Positions 1 through 11,325 of a stretch of DNA of 64,000 nucleotides are shown here, piece after piece. The position numbers and the translations under genes were made by a program. The notes beneath the pieces are model-generated. The model worked only from the letters and a program-made list of their open reading frames with translations, did no database searches and was not told the origin of the DNA. The first letter of the stretch is position 1; every line of letters starts with the position of its first letter. The stretch is from assembly GCF_947179165.1 (NCBI RefSeq), contig NC_077238.1, positions 41,283,793 through 41,347,792 of the forward strand, given 5' to 3'. Source of the DNA: Solanum dulcamara. Taxonomy: Eukaryota > Streptophyta > Magnoliopsida > Solanales > Solanaceae.

Positions 1-2302
1 CACCTGCTTAGGGGAGATGGACCCCACTGCAACGTGGCAGCACCCCATTGGCCGCGTGTTGAGGTGGCCCAATAAGGTCCTGACACGTGCCACCCTTAGG
101 GGATGACATGTGTCACCTCATATATATGTGTGTATATGACTCTAAGTGTTCATTTATCCAAAAATCAGTCCAAAACATCAGCAGCTTTGGGAGAACAACG
201 TGAAGGAGAAAGGCAGCCATAGCTTGGAAGCTTAAAGGTGAGTTTTCTAATTTTCTCTCCGTGAATTAATTATATACGACGTTCCTAAAATACGTGAAGG
301 TGTATATATGTATGTTACGATGCTTAAGGAACCATATTTTCAGTTCTTCACTTGGAAAACTAAGAGAAACTTAAAGAGAAAATGCTAGGGCATAAACCCA
401 TTTTTGGAGGGGACAGTTGCTAGTAATATTGGTATAACTTCTTGTGTGTATCTTGGTTTCGGGTGATTCAATATGTTTTGGAAAGGTATTTCATAGTTAT
501 ATAACTTTTGTTTATACTTTCCAATCCATTTTTGCTTTTATCTTCGCGAAAAAGGGTGATGAAACGGAGAGGATGTACTACCCAGATTGGGTTTTGAAAA
601 TCCTACACGGACAGCTGTGAGTATTTTGGTCATATATTTTCATACAAAATTGCTGTAGGGGTAATTAAAAAAATTTTGCGACCTTGATACACATGTCTAT
701 AACTTTCATTGAGGACACAAACCCTGTTTCCCTCAATTACCCCTCCGAAACTAAGCGATAATATAAGACAGTGGGCTGCCCAGATTTTGCGTTTTGATAG
801 TTCTGGCGAGTTTGACAAGTTTAACGTAAGGTAAGGTTTCTTATTTAAATTTGAGATTTATGTGTTCTTATGGAGAATGTTACACGCCCTATAGGTGGCT
901 GGAAGTGTGTAAATATCATTGGAATACTTGGCTTTCGGAATAAACTAAATTATAGTCGTTATAGTCGAATTGTCGTCAAGGTAAGGCGTTGTTCTTGTGA
1001 GTTGCTGCTGCAGGGGTGTGGTGTGTTATTTCAGGACCTAAACATGTTATAATATGGTCTAGGGTGATTCTGGTTGAAGCCACATGACCCCCCGTTGCGT
1101 ATAATTAAAGGCGTTACAAAATAAAGGCTAGACGCCCGATGGTGATATCGTATTTTTGAATAAGTCATTTGGAGTTTATGTTGTATATTGTTGGTATGAA
1201 TTGCTGCAGGTTGTTGTTGTTGGTTGGCTGTAGGTCTTAGGGACCTAATTGGAAATTCGGATAGGGCACATTATAGGGGAGGTGCTGCCCAATTTTCGTT
1301 AACACCTTAACAAACTAAAGGACTAGTCGAGGAAACGACTAAGGAAATAGATTCCATTAACATTAAGGTGTAATCTAAGATACTGGAAAGTTAAAAGTAG
1401 TTGATATTCGTATTACTTTCATATTGAATAGGTTCGGAAGACGACGAGACGAGCAGGATAAAGGGTAACTCCCAAAAGGTATGTAAAGCTTTCTCTTGGC
1501 ATGTTTTGGTATAAGTTCGTACAGCTATCTCTCTTTCCTTTTGGCAATGTTTAGCCTTAAGTGGATTTTATATGAAGTGCGGGGATAATTCCATTTTCAG
1601 AATTTCGAGTATGCCTCATAACCCCTATCCACTGTTCAGTTTTAGAGTTCCTGTGAAGATTAAGTATTGCCTAGTAGGGCTTCCATGTGTCAAAATGTAA
1701 TGTGTGGGAAGCTATCTCTCATTTCCATTGAGATGTATTTGATACGAAAATGAGATTATGATGCCATAGTGGTTCACCGAGCCCCATGAAGGGCTGGGTA
1801 TGAAATATAAATATGAAGATCACCTGAAGGAAAGTACAGACCATATAGAGCTTATTCTCTTTCTTCTTTTGGGCATGTCCTTGATTTAGTTGTAAGTTGA
1901 ATCTGATCGGAACTCCAAGGTAACTCCATTCTGAAACATCTCTTAATTACTTCTAAATATTGAATCCCTATAATAGTCAAACTGCTTCTCTGGAGCTCTT
2001 AAGTGAATAGTCTTACTTTGGTATATGTCTAGGAACCTCGAGATATAATTAGGGTAGCCCTTAATGGCATTTAGCGGGCAGCTAGAGTGACTATATTGTT
2101 ACTCGAATTCTTAGACAATAACTTAGTCCTCTTATGTAGCTGAGTCTCAGGTGATGATTTAAATTGTGTTTTGTTTCCCACTACTCTACTTGTGTATACT
2201 GTAACACTTCTTCTCCGAGTCCCGGGCCGGTTAACAGATTCATGCGATTCACTACATTGTTCACCGAGTCTCTCGCTAGAGGGCCGGCATGTGTATGTAT
2301 AT

Positions 2303-2475
2303 ATGATGACCTGGGGCCTAATACTGATACTATGATGATGGCCTGGGGCCTGATAGTGATACTATGATAATGTGTTGTAATAAGGTGACGATGGCCTGGG
2401 GCCTGATACTGATACTATGATGATGTGTTGTAAAAAGGTGACGGTGGCACGGGGCCTGATACTGATACTATATAT
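2303..2475 (+). repeat. minisatellite inside the LTR
   Basis: Tandem units built on CCTGGGGCCTGATACTGATA start near 2309, 2341, 2394 and 2447. The spacings are 32, 53 and 53 bp; the short first unit lacks about 21 bp (the TGTTGTAATAAGG part). The units differ by a few substitutions. Confidence 0.75.
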
Positions 2476-2659
2476 ATGATTCACCGGACCCCTGACGGGG
2501 CCGGCTATATTGAAAATTTAAACATGCATGTTTTTGTGATTCATAGAGCACTGGTACATGTTTCTTATTTTGACATTTTATCCGTTGTTTCTCTACTTCA
2601 GATATGCTTCCAGTTGTATCATGCTATCTTTTACATACTCAGTACATATGTCGTACTGA

Positions 2660-2676
2660 CCCCCTTTCTCGGGGGG
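2660..2676 (+). other. G/C hairpin conserved in LTRs
   Basis: CCCCC (2660-2664), a six-base spacer and GGGGGG (2671-2676) can form a strong stem-loop. The same structure, with different loop bases, is present in both W LTRs at 24454-24471 and 43791-43808. Confidence 0.6.
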
Positions 2677-3154
2677 CTGCATTTATGCCCGCAGGTACAG
2701 ATATAGATTTTGGGAGTCCGTCAGCTTAGGATTCCATGCAGTTCAGCTGGAGGAGGCTCCATTGTATCGGGGCCTAGTTTTTGATACAGTCCACAGATGT
2801 ATGAAAATTATTTTGTCCATTCAGGGGTACGGCGGGGGCCTTTTCCCGCCATATGTTGTCATTTATATTTTTAGAGGTCTGCAGACATGTACATGTGGGT
2901 TGTGTATGTTAGTGTGATTAATATGGGTCTACATGGTACATGATATATGATATGGCAGCCTTATCGGCTTGCGTGCCCTGTTATGTTGTGATACAAATGA
3001 AAAGGGCTACAGATTTATGAAAATGTTATCGCCAGTGGGGCTTGGTTACATAATACTGTTTTAATTGAAGTTCAATTTTACCACAGTTGATAGCTAAGTG
3101 TATGGGGGGTCCAGGTCGGACCCCAGTCACAGCCTACGGGGTTGGGCCGTGACA

Positions 3155-3618
3155 AATATCCTCCAAAAGTATCATGAAGCGCCTAGAATAACCCTTGAGC
3201 TCATCAAATAATGGGCCTCCCAAAAATCATACCTTGAGCTCATCAACATCGAAATAATAACTCATAATATGTATCAACAGGCCACCCAAAATTCATATCT
3301 CGAGCTTATCAAATAAAATAAAGTATAGCCCAAGGTTAATAAAAGGATTGCCCAGAATTATACCTCAAGCTAATTAACCATGAAATACCATAAATAAAAT
3401 ATCACCGTATTTCCCTTAAATACTTCATATTTATTGATCAACCAAAAGTCATATTATCATCCTTTAATCTCTTTTTAAAAAAAGATTTTTAACATTAGCA
3501 AGTTAAATAAGGCAAATAGCATGCAAAAAATCATATATAGCTTACCTGAGACTCCGGTGTACCAAAAGCATGGCCTTCGGCCCAACATTTAAATATCATA
3601 AGAAACCAAGTCACAAGA
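3155..3618. repeat. AT-rich spacer with degenerate repeats
   Basis: No gene seen. A loose tandem motif (CTTGAGCTCATCAA and variants) recurs near 3194, 3233, 3299 and 3364, with spacings of 39, 66 and 65 bp. It forms the left flank of element Z-left. Confidence 0.4.
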
Positions 3619-3725
3619 TGATAAGATTCCAATTGGGAATGAATCTAATCGGAGTCAAATGCGGAATTAAACAATATAAAGTAAGATAGATGAGAAATAT
3701 GGGATGAGAAGAAAAGAAAGAAAGG
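3619..3725 (-). repeat. truncated 3' LTR of Z-left
   Basis: This stretch repeats the PBS-proximal end of the LTR at 7674 (TGATAAGATTCC versus TGATAAAATTCC, then closely similar sequence). It stops near 3725, where internal sequence resumes at GGTCATACAAAG. A deletion between the internal 3' end and the LTR left only about 107 bp of it. Confidence 0.7.
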
Positions 3726-3729
3726 TCAT

Positions 3730-6052
3730 ACAAAGAAGTGTAGACATCAATGAAATCTCGAAATAAATACAATGCACATCTAAGACAAGTATGAAACTCA
3801 TCATATACAAAGAGATAGTAGAGAAAGCTACCATGCATATTGGGTTCATCTACGATGTTCCTATAAGCAATATAACAAATAGGCTCAACGATCCTAGCAC
3901 TCATTACATCACAAGATGGAACCTTACTTTCTCTTAACAAACAACTCCTACCCCCATAAGATGTAAAATAAGAAAGATAATGAATAGAATCATATGCAAA
4001 GAGGTAGATTCTAAAATGTAGGCCTTCCCATACAAAATGTAGGCCCCTCAAGTAGATTCTAAACCCTCAAGAAGTACTTTTTATCATAGAAAAAGGTGCC
4101 AACAAATTCATCCAAATAGTGTTTGTCATCTTGACAAAGCATCACCACACAAGGGCCACCATTTAACTCATTATCGAGGTCAAATACAAATGAAATCCAT
4201 GCGCATAGGTCAAGTACACCCCTATTTTCCCGGTTGTCACTCTTATATTCCAACAACATACTTCACTCAAAAGCTTGAGCATCATCATATGCGAACAAGT
4301 AGTAAAGAAAGGTGTCACAAAATGAACTTCAATCAAAGTGTTGCCAAGTTTAGAGTCCACTTTATATACAAAAGCATTAAGACTAACATAAAGAATTGGA
4401 ACACACAAGAAAGAAGTAGAAATTGACATATAATCATCACCTTTCCTTTTAACACTAACCTCTCCAATAAACATAATATGATCTTCAAAGAAGAGATTTT
4501 TTTCTTTGGAAAGTGTGTCATCGATTTTCAAAAAATTGGTAGCATTCAAGAGGGGCTACACTTCCTACATGATAAGGTATTCCCCTATGTACACGCTCAA
4601 GAGTCATGTCATCATCAAACAAGATAGTATCCCTAAACAAACATCCCACCTCAAGATTCTTATGAGAAAAACAAGAAATGGTATTAAGGTCTAAGGATTC
4701 ATTCAAAGTATAAGTGCCAATATTTGGTGGACACAAATTGATCTTACAAGAAGAATCAACTTGGTCATCAAAAGGATCAACTTGTGTAGGGTCACTTTTA
4801 TCATATGACAATGTATCCTCATTCAAGCTACAAGTTCCAACACTTGGTGGACACAAATAGACCTTACTAGAAGAGTCAATCTGGTCATCTCTAGGATCAA
4901 CTAGTGTTTGCTCAAGGATATTATAATCATACAACAAAGTGCTATCAAGAACATCACAAGGTAAAGACTCACTATGCTCACATATAGACATGCTAAAATT
5001 TGCACTCAATTGTCTACTAGCCATACAATGATGTTTCAATTTTAAGTGTAAGAGTTAGCATTGTTACCTTTTAGCTTATTGGAAGAAGTATCTTTACCTT
5101 GGATATCAACAATGGAGCACATTTTCTCTTTTTGGAAGCTTTCAAGGACTTCATGATTCTTCACATTTTGAGGTTTTTCACTAGGCTTGCTTCGAAGGAT
5201 ATCTACAAAAATCATTAAAGCAACTAGAGAAATAAAAGTTACATGAGTTAGGACAAGGGCCAAGTATTCCTTGTCCTCTCCTTTTTCCACTCTAGATTTG
5301 TCACTTTTCACACCCTTACTCCTCTCAATCTTTTGTCTCTCAATTTTATGGGAGTTAGGAAAAGTGCCAAGTATTCCTTGTGATGGGTTAAAAGATCCCT
5401 TCAAGTGTAGCTTCCACTTTGATTCACAAGGAGTGGATGTTTTGACTTCCATTCACAACTCCTTTAATTCATCTTCATAAGGAGTAGCTTGCTTTATTTC
5501 AAAAAGCAACTCCTTAAGCTCAACTTCATGATGAGTAGCTTGTCTCTCTTGTACCATAGACTTGAACCTTTCAAACATCCAAAAGAAATCATCAAAATAT
5601 TCCTTTAATGTGGTAAAGGATTCTCTTAACTCTAGTACTTCATGGCTTAGTGTTCCTCCAACTCTACCTCCAACCTCATCACCATGCGGAGAACAAGAAA
5701 CATTGGAACTAGGATGAGAAGAATAAGTTATTATATTTCAAGAAATAGGGAATGTACCTATTCTATGGTCCACAAGACTACTTCAAAATGGTCTCTCCCA
5801 TACATCTATGCATTCTTTCTTAGGATAGGGAGTATTACAAGAAGAGGAAGGGAATTCAACCTCACAATTTCCATTTCCATTTATATTTCGCTCAAAGGAT
5901 TTATAAGATCTATGGGAGAAAGTATTGTACCTCACATAGTAGCCATCACAACCATGGTGTGAAGTTTGATAACCTTCATATTCATAATGATATACACAAT
6001 AAGGTCCTTTTACCCCTTCAACATCTTCACAAGAGCCATAAGATCTATTCAT
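3730..6052 (-). pseudogene. decayed large ORF of element Z (unknown protein)
   Basis: Family not recognised. Readable segments on the minus strand, in order, are 6052-5783 (acidic, Tyr/Cys/Gly-rich), 5452-5042, 5039-4518, 4549-4163, 4259-4059 and 4051-3611. They align segment by segment with the + strand copy at 61320-63970, including the phrases SKWKLHLKGSFNPSQGILG and CDVLDSTLL. Successive segments lie in different frames; one break, near 5042, is a 4-base loss relative to the other copy. A 40-residue repeat (DDQ-DSS, NLCPP, LNE) occurs twice. No zinc knuckle, protease, polymerase or integrase signature is visible. It could be a divergent gag-like or captured protein of a non-autonomous retroelement. 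Confidence 0.6.
4690..4920 (-). repeat. 120-bp (40-codon) internal repeat in the Z ORF
   Basis: The block containing TTGGTGGACACAAAT recurs with an exact 120-bp spacing (copies ending near 4740 and 4860). It encodes two versions of a DDQ-DSS...NLCPP...LNE module. The right copy of Z has the same repeat with the same 120-bp spacing near 62705 and 62825. Confidence 0.7.
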
Positions 6053-7656
6053 ATCATAATTGTCTCCACAATAGTAGTTCTCACCACCATGTTTTTAATT
6101 ATCCCATGGACCATTATAGCCATATGAGTACTCACCATTATATTCATGAGCCCCATTACCATTCTTATAAGGACCATCATATCCCTCACAAGATTCATTT
6201 TCACCATGATCATAGCTCGTATTGCTACAAGTGTATTCACTAATGTCATATCCACAATATTCAGAAGTTATGGAGGAAATTCTTCCTTGTTATCAATTTG
6301 TACCAACCTACAAAAGATAGCAAATAAGGTGTGGGAAAATTCCTTACGCCTCTCGTATTTGAAATCACAACTCACCTTCTTAGAGTATCTTTATAAAGTT
6401 GATAGAGTACTATCTTTGCCCAATCAATTCACAAGATCACTAATTCTTTGTGATGGAATAGATTTTTGTGACTCTTGATAGAAAATGAATCAAAGGAAGC
6501 TTAAGAACTTGAAGTAAGAGAAGAAAGGTAGAAGAAATTAGGCACAAAAAATCGGACTAAAAAATTAACAAAAGTAGAAGAAATTGCTTGTTGTTACTTA
6601 GTTTGAAGATTCAAAAAGATTATTTGATGTTTAAAAACTAGCTAACAAGTAATTAAATATGTTAACTAGTTGTTACATAGTGGAGAAATGGAAGAAAAAA
6701 GAGTGTAGAAGAAGAAAAAAGTGAATTCGGACACTTAGAAAAAAATTGAAGCCTAAAAGAAGTTCATCATTTGAAAGAGTTTGATTTGATGATTAAAACT
6801 ACTTAACAAGTAATTAAAGATGTTAATTAATTATTAAATAGTTTAGAAATCGAAGGAAAAAGAGTGTAGAAAAAAATCACAAAGTTTGGACACTTAGAAA
6901 AAAATTTAGGTCCAAAAAACTTCTCATACTTAGAATATTTTTGGCCTCTTAAGGACAAAATCTACACACCTAGTCTCTGAAGTTGGGCTCCATGCGTTGT
7001 TGTGGGGCGTCTAGACAAGTGGAAGCAACTGTTTATGTGGTGCTGACCCGTGGCTGATGCGTTGGCAATCAACAATTGACTTTGACTATTGACTGCTGAT
7101 GTGGCAAGTCCATGTGGAATTTAATTGTTTTTTTGAAATTTCAATTTTATGTTTGAATTTTGAATTTTCACTTTTGGAGCCACAAACACTTTGACCAACT
7201 TTGACTTGAGAGAATTGGATCAAATGTACCTTTTGGCCTTCTTCTTCTTCGAGAACACTTGAAGATCTTCAAGAACACCAAGAACACACACCAAAGATCA
7301 ACACCCTCAACTCAACTGAAAATTAGCTCAAAATTTAGGATTAGCTTCCCTTTGACATAGGGAACAAACTCCAATAATTATTAACCTCCAATTCCTCCTC
7401 AATCAAAAGACTCACTTTCAAAGTTTGAAAAATTTTAAAAGTTCAAAATTCTTCAATGGCAACACAACTTTTACAACTCCAAATTGGATGAAATTTGAAA
7501 CTTAGACTCGAAAAATACTAGGGAACAAAAATCTACTGTCAAAAACAACAAATCAAAACAAAATAATTTTTGAATTTTTTCCCACGAATTTGTTTTTTTT
7601 TCTTTTTGAGAAGATCAAAATTCCAAAACTTAGATTTATGAAAACAAACCTAAACC

Positions 7657-7673
7657 TAAGCTCTGATATCAAA
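7657..7673 (-). promoter_or_regulatory. primer binding site of Z-left (tRNA-Met type)
   Basis: The minus strand reads TTTGATATCAGAGCTTAG directly after the LTR end. It resembles the usual TGGTATCAGAGC complement of initiator tRNA-Met, with one change in the core. Confidence 0.7.
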
Positions 7674-8295
7674 TGATAAAATTCCGATTGGGAACGACTC
7701 TAATCAGAATCAAATGCGTAATTAAACTACACAAAGTAAGATACATGAGAAATAAAGGATGTGAAGAGGAGAAAGAAAGGCTATTTAAATCTACAATTAA
7801 CCAAGGCGAAAGAGAAACTTACTTGAAATCCACAAATAAGTGACTCAATATGAAATAAAGGGAAAGGAGTCTTCAATCAACAATGAAAATTCTCTCATCA
7901 CTAATTTAATTTTAGCTACACTAAACTAAGCTAATCTAAATGGAATCCACCCTTAAACTACACTTTTAAGAGGTTCTTCAATCAACATCCAAAAATTCCC
8001 TTCCAAATAAAAAAGACTACTATATATACTAAGAAATAAAAAAGCACTTTTTTTTACAATTTTACCCTTAGTGAGTTAAGGGCATTGTCTGGTTGTCTTC
8101 TTTTGTGAATTCTTGAAATTAAGAGATGGCCACTTGCACAGATAATCTCTTTTCTCCATAATCTTTCTTTCATTGGCCTTCCACACATTGTATGTCTTCC
8201 TTTGGCATAATTCAAGATCCTCCATAGCTTCCTTTCTCATGGATATCACGTGTAGGTCTTGGAGCTCTTTTTTATGACTATCCATGTCGTTATCA
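7674..8295 (-). repeat. 5' LTR of Z-left
   Basis: A 622-bp LTR bounded by TGATAA and TTATCA, next to the primer site. It matches 59318-59951 (634 bp) in the other copy. The 77-codon frame at 8309-8076 runs from just outside the LTR into it. Its homolog in the right copy is a decayed reading of the same LTR, so it is not called as a gene. Confidence 0.75.
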
Positions 8296-8666
8296 TAAGC
8301 ATGAGCCAAAAATCAAAATGAGTGACCAACTAAAACCAAACAAGTCAAAAAAGTGGCACCCTAAATTCACCTAGGAGCAATGTTTAAGGATTCTAAGCGA
8401 TGTAAACAAGCTAAGCTAGCACCTAGACTAAGGCTCCAATGGATAATATCCCAATCTAAATACTAACGATGATCATCGACTCCAAAATGCTAATTAAGAT
8501 ATCAACACCTAAATCACCAACCTAATAAATCATTACCACCCAAAATATATCAATTCCAACCAAGCATAGTCTAACAAAAGGAAGCCATAACCTACCTAAA
8601 AGGAGAAACCGCACATGAAACGCTAAACCTGATCCTTTTCTTTTCAGGCAACCTCTAAATGATGTC
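8296..8666. other. AT-rich spacer, nothing recognised
   Basis: I see no reading frame, repeat unit or RNA gene here. It lies between the Z-left LTR and the possible LTR start at 8667. Confidence 0.4.
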
Positions 8667-10020
8667 TGTTGACACCCAATTTTGACCCTACAAAACACAA
8701 ATTAGTTATCGAATTTCTTTAAATTTCGAACATTTTTTTAAATAATTAGCTTTAATAAAAGCAAAGATATTTTCATGTTATTCTTAACTATTTTTTATCT
8801 TTTTATAAATTTTAGTATAATATACATATTTCTATATAACTATATCTTTAATTACTATTTATGTGGTTATTCAAAAATTATCTCAGAATATTTTATTTTT
8901 ACTAAATACAATGTTAGTTAGGTAAGTTTAATTATAGTTTGTATTTTTGAAATTTTTAGTTTTTTCTAAAAAAACCATTCTCCACATCGAAAATTCATGA
9001 AGAATTTGGGATTTTTGGAGCCTATATAAAAGTTCATATTTACCTTAAGAAGAGGAAGAAGTTGGAGGTTTTTAGCCACCCCAAAGTTAGAAATTTTCTT
9101 AACTTGGCTAGTATTTCGGACTCTTGTCTTCAACCTAAAAGTTGTGAAAAAATTTCTAGCTTTCAATCTATATTTTTCTTCGAGAAAAATAGGAGATTGT
9201 AGTCGAAATTTAGGCTAAGAACGGAGTTCTTATAATATCGAACCCACGAAGGTTCGAGTCTAAATTTTTAATTTTTATTTTTGTGGATTGGAGTTCTGTC
9301 AAGATCTTGAGTGGTGGTCAAGTCATCTTTTGTTCGTACTCTTCAGTCTCGCTACCCGGAAAGAGGTAAAATCTTTTTTCAGCTTTATTTTATTTAATTA
9401 GTTCATGTTTTATATTTAGTTTATTTGTAGTTTTTTTAGTATGTATTAAGAATTGTTAGATTAATGATAGAAACTTCTTATAGTTAGCATGTGTTAGGAT
9501 TAATTAACTAGCATATGTTAGGATTATTTCATGAAATCACTTAGTTTTGTTCATTATTTTTCCAATTAATTTTCTTTTATAAAATACATTTTTATGTTTT
9601 CAATTTCTTCTTTTAGCATGATTTCGATAATAAAAATATTATTAAGTTATTATTTAGTTAGAAATTTTATGGCCTAATTGATTTAATTCTTTCTTTAAAA
9701 TATGAGTTAGGATAGCGTATATATTAATTCTGTTTGCTTTAGTTACTTGAATATATTTCTTCTTTCCTTTTCTTTGTCTCAATATAATATATGTTTTTAG
9801 CCATCTCTAGAATGCCCATCAATTTGATACCTTAACATATCATGATATATTCCTTGGTTTTGTTTAAAATGAATAGATGCTTATGTAATTTTATTTTGGT
9901 GCATGTGATATCAATTCGAGTCTATCTTTGGACTCCATCCTTGCATGTCGTTGACTTTTGAGTCTCCCATCATCTTGCTTAAATTGTTGCAAAGTTGATA
10001 CACGAAAAAAAAGTTAATGT
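8667..10020 (+). repeat. possible LTR of another retroelement family (Tat/Ogre-like start)
   Basis: It starts with TGTTGACACCCAATTTTGAC, a beginning I associate from memory with plant Tat/Ogre-type LTRs. A TATA box (CCTATATAAAAG) follows near 9021. A short hairpin (CGAACC/GGTTCG) lies near 9240-9258. The right end is not defined by a clear CA terminus or primer site, so the end coordinate is approximate. No supported ORF. Confidence 0.35.
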
Positions 10021-11325
10021 TCATGGTTTGAATATTGATATTGGGCTATATACATGGAATACAGGTGGAAAATAGTATCGTATACACTGATATGCAAGCC
10101 AACGATACCCATATTGCTTTAATTAAAATGAAACAAAAATTGAATTGAAATTTTACATTAGGACCCGTGCACGAAATTAAAAAACCAATTCTGTCACAAG
10201 GTCCCGAATGACTCAAGAAACTTGTGCCCCAAAAATAGGAACATTCCGAGCACTGGAAGAGCTCAAACAACTCCACCAATTTCAAGCCCTATAATAGTCA
10301 AAAGATGTGAGCAAACAACTAATTTACGTGAAACTCACAAGGTTTTTAGGAAGAGAAAGGGTCCTGAAAGTTTTCACAAGAATCTCCAACTCACCGAAAC
10401 AAAAATTATCGAAAATGGTCAAGAATTGCTGTCAAAAATGGAGTTTGATATGAGGGAAATAAGAGGAAAAGGGGATGGCCAAGGGTTTTAAAAGACCTCA
10501 TTGCCAGGCCCCGTTTGGCCTTCGTGATTGCGGAGACAAGCTCCGTAAACGCGGAGGTCAGTCAACTGACCTTCCACGAATGCAGATACCTGTCCGCGAA
10601 TGCGGAGAACAAACACTTAAACCTCCATGAACGTGGCCTTAGGCCCATGAACATAGAGAATAAGAAGTTTGACCTGTGGGAATGCGAAGAGTAAGTTTTA
10701 GGTGCACCAACAGCTATGCTGCTACAATTCACTATGGGGAACAAGTCCCTCAACAACGCTTAGAACTCATTTGGGATTCTGTTAACAAAAACAAACTATG
10801 TTACTCAAATAGAAATGACATTCCAGATTCAACAAAATCGATAGATTTCCCAACCGAGGTCATTTTGACAAAATGTTGACCAAAGTCAAAGGATTTCAAA
10901 TAAAATACTTAAAATACACAAACAGCTAAAAACTCATTTCAATCACTTGGGAACCAAACAAAAATTCATTCTAGACCAAACTTGGCATCTCGGAGCTAAC
11001 AGTACTAATGAAATTTTCATCCGAGCGCGTTTACTCAAAATGTTGATTGAAGTCAACCCTTTGTCAAAACTTAAATTTAAAATGGCAAAACCACATTAAA
11101 CCCAAAACGAAGACTCCAAAACCCAAACCAACTTTCCTTCTAGACTAAAATGAATTTTTAGGAGCTTATGGAATCGTCGAAATCTTCATACGACATGCAA
11201 ATCTCCGGATGTTAACTAAAGTCAATTATTTCAAACCTTAAGCCTCAAAAATGGTAAAACCACCTCAAAACTCAATCGAATACGTTGAGGAGCATGCCAC
11301 CCATCCCAAGCTCTTTATAAGTCAA
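10021..11325. repeat. LTR-like debris
   Basis: No gene is supported. The stretch 10500-10680 carries repeated GCGGA/CGCGAATGCGGAG-type words like those in LTRs of the Gypsy elements here (compare 15600-15670). It ends abruptly where the truncated pol of X2 begins near 11326, so it is probably the remains of another element that cut X2. Confidence 0.4.
10860..11280. repeat. degenerate ~167-bp tandem subrepeat
   Basis: The phrase AAATGTTGACCAAAGTCAA recurs in altered form at about 10871, 11038 and 11207 (spacings 167 and 169). Each copy is followed by an AT-rich stretch with phrases such as AAAACCA and TTCTAGAC. Confidence 0.55.

Larger units (their letters stand above)
1..3154 (+). mobile_element. 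Ty3/Gypsy-type LTR (W-related), left end outside window
   Basis: The right end closes with a TGACA terminus at 3150-3154 after a block (CAGTCACAGCCTACGGGG) that matches, in reverse complement, the outer end of the W LTR at 23923. A CCCCC/GGGGGG hairpin followed by a TGCATTTATGCCCGCAGGTA-like block (about 2660-2698) is also shared with both W LTRs, so this is a relative of the W LTR family on the + strand. TATA-like runs lie at about 119-138. No tRNA-Met primer site follows 3154, so it is a 3' LTR or solo LTR. Short open frames inside it (for example 2164-2367 and 2476-2706) have no gag or pol similarity and I do not call them genes. The left boundary cannot be seen. Confidence 0.7.
3619..8295 (-). 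mobile_element. LTR element Z, left copy (3' LTR truncated)
   Basis: Read on the minus strand this is: 5' LTR (8295-7674), tRNA-Met-type primer site (7673-7657), a leader of about 1.6 kb, a large decayed ORF (about 6052-3730), and a stub of 3' LTR (3725-3619). The LTR ends are perfect inverted hexamers, TGATAA and TTATCA. The same element occurs on the + strand at 59318-64000, which confirms the boundaries. I see no reverse transcriptase, RNase H, protease or integrase motif, so it is probably non-autonomous. Candidate 5-bp flanks (CAAGA left, TAAGC right) do not match convincingly, as expected if the 3' end was rearranged. Confidence 0.75.

Noticed and set aside
630..1052. Short ORFs in the first LTR
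   Set aside because: About 60 codons each, no similarity to gag or pol, and located in non-coding LTR sequence.
6146..6478. 110-codon + strand ORF
   Set aside because: Antisense to the Z leader and ORF; the matching region in Z-right is read from the other strand, and this frame is not conserved.
8076..8309. Host coiled-coil gene fragment
   Set aside because: The frame lies in the Z LTR and recurs, decayed, at 59364 in the other Z LTR; it is repeat sequence. A captured fragment cannot be fully excluded.
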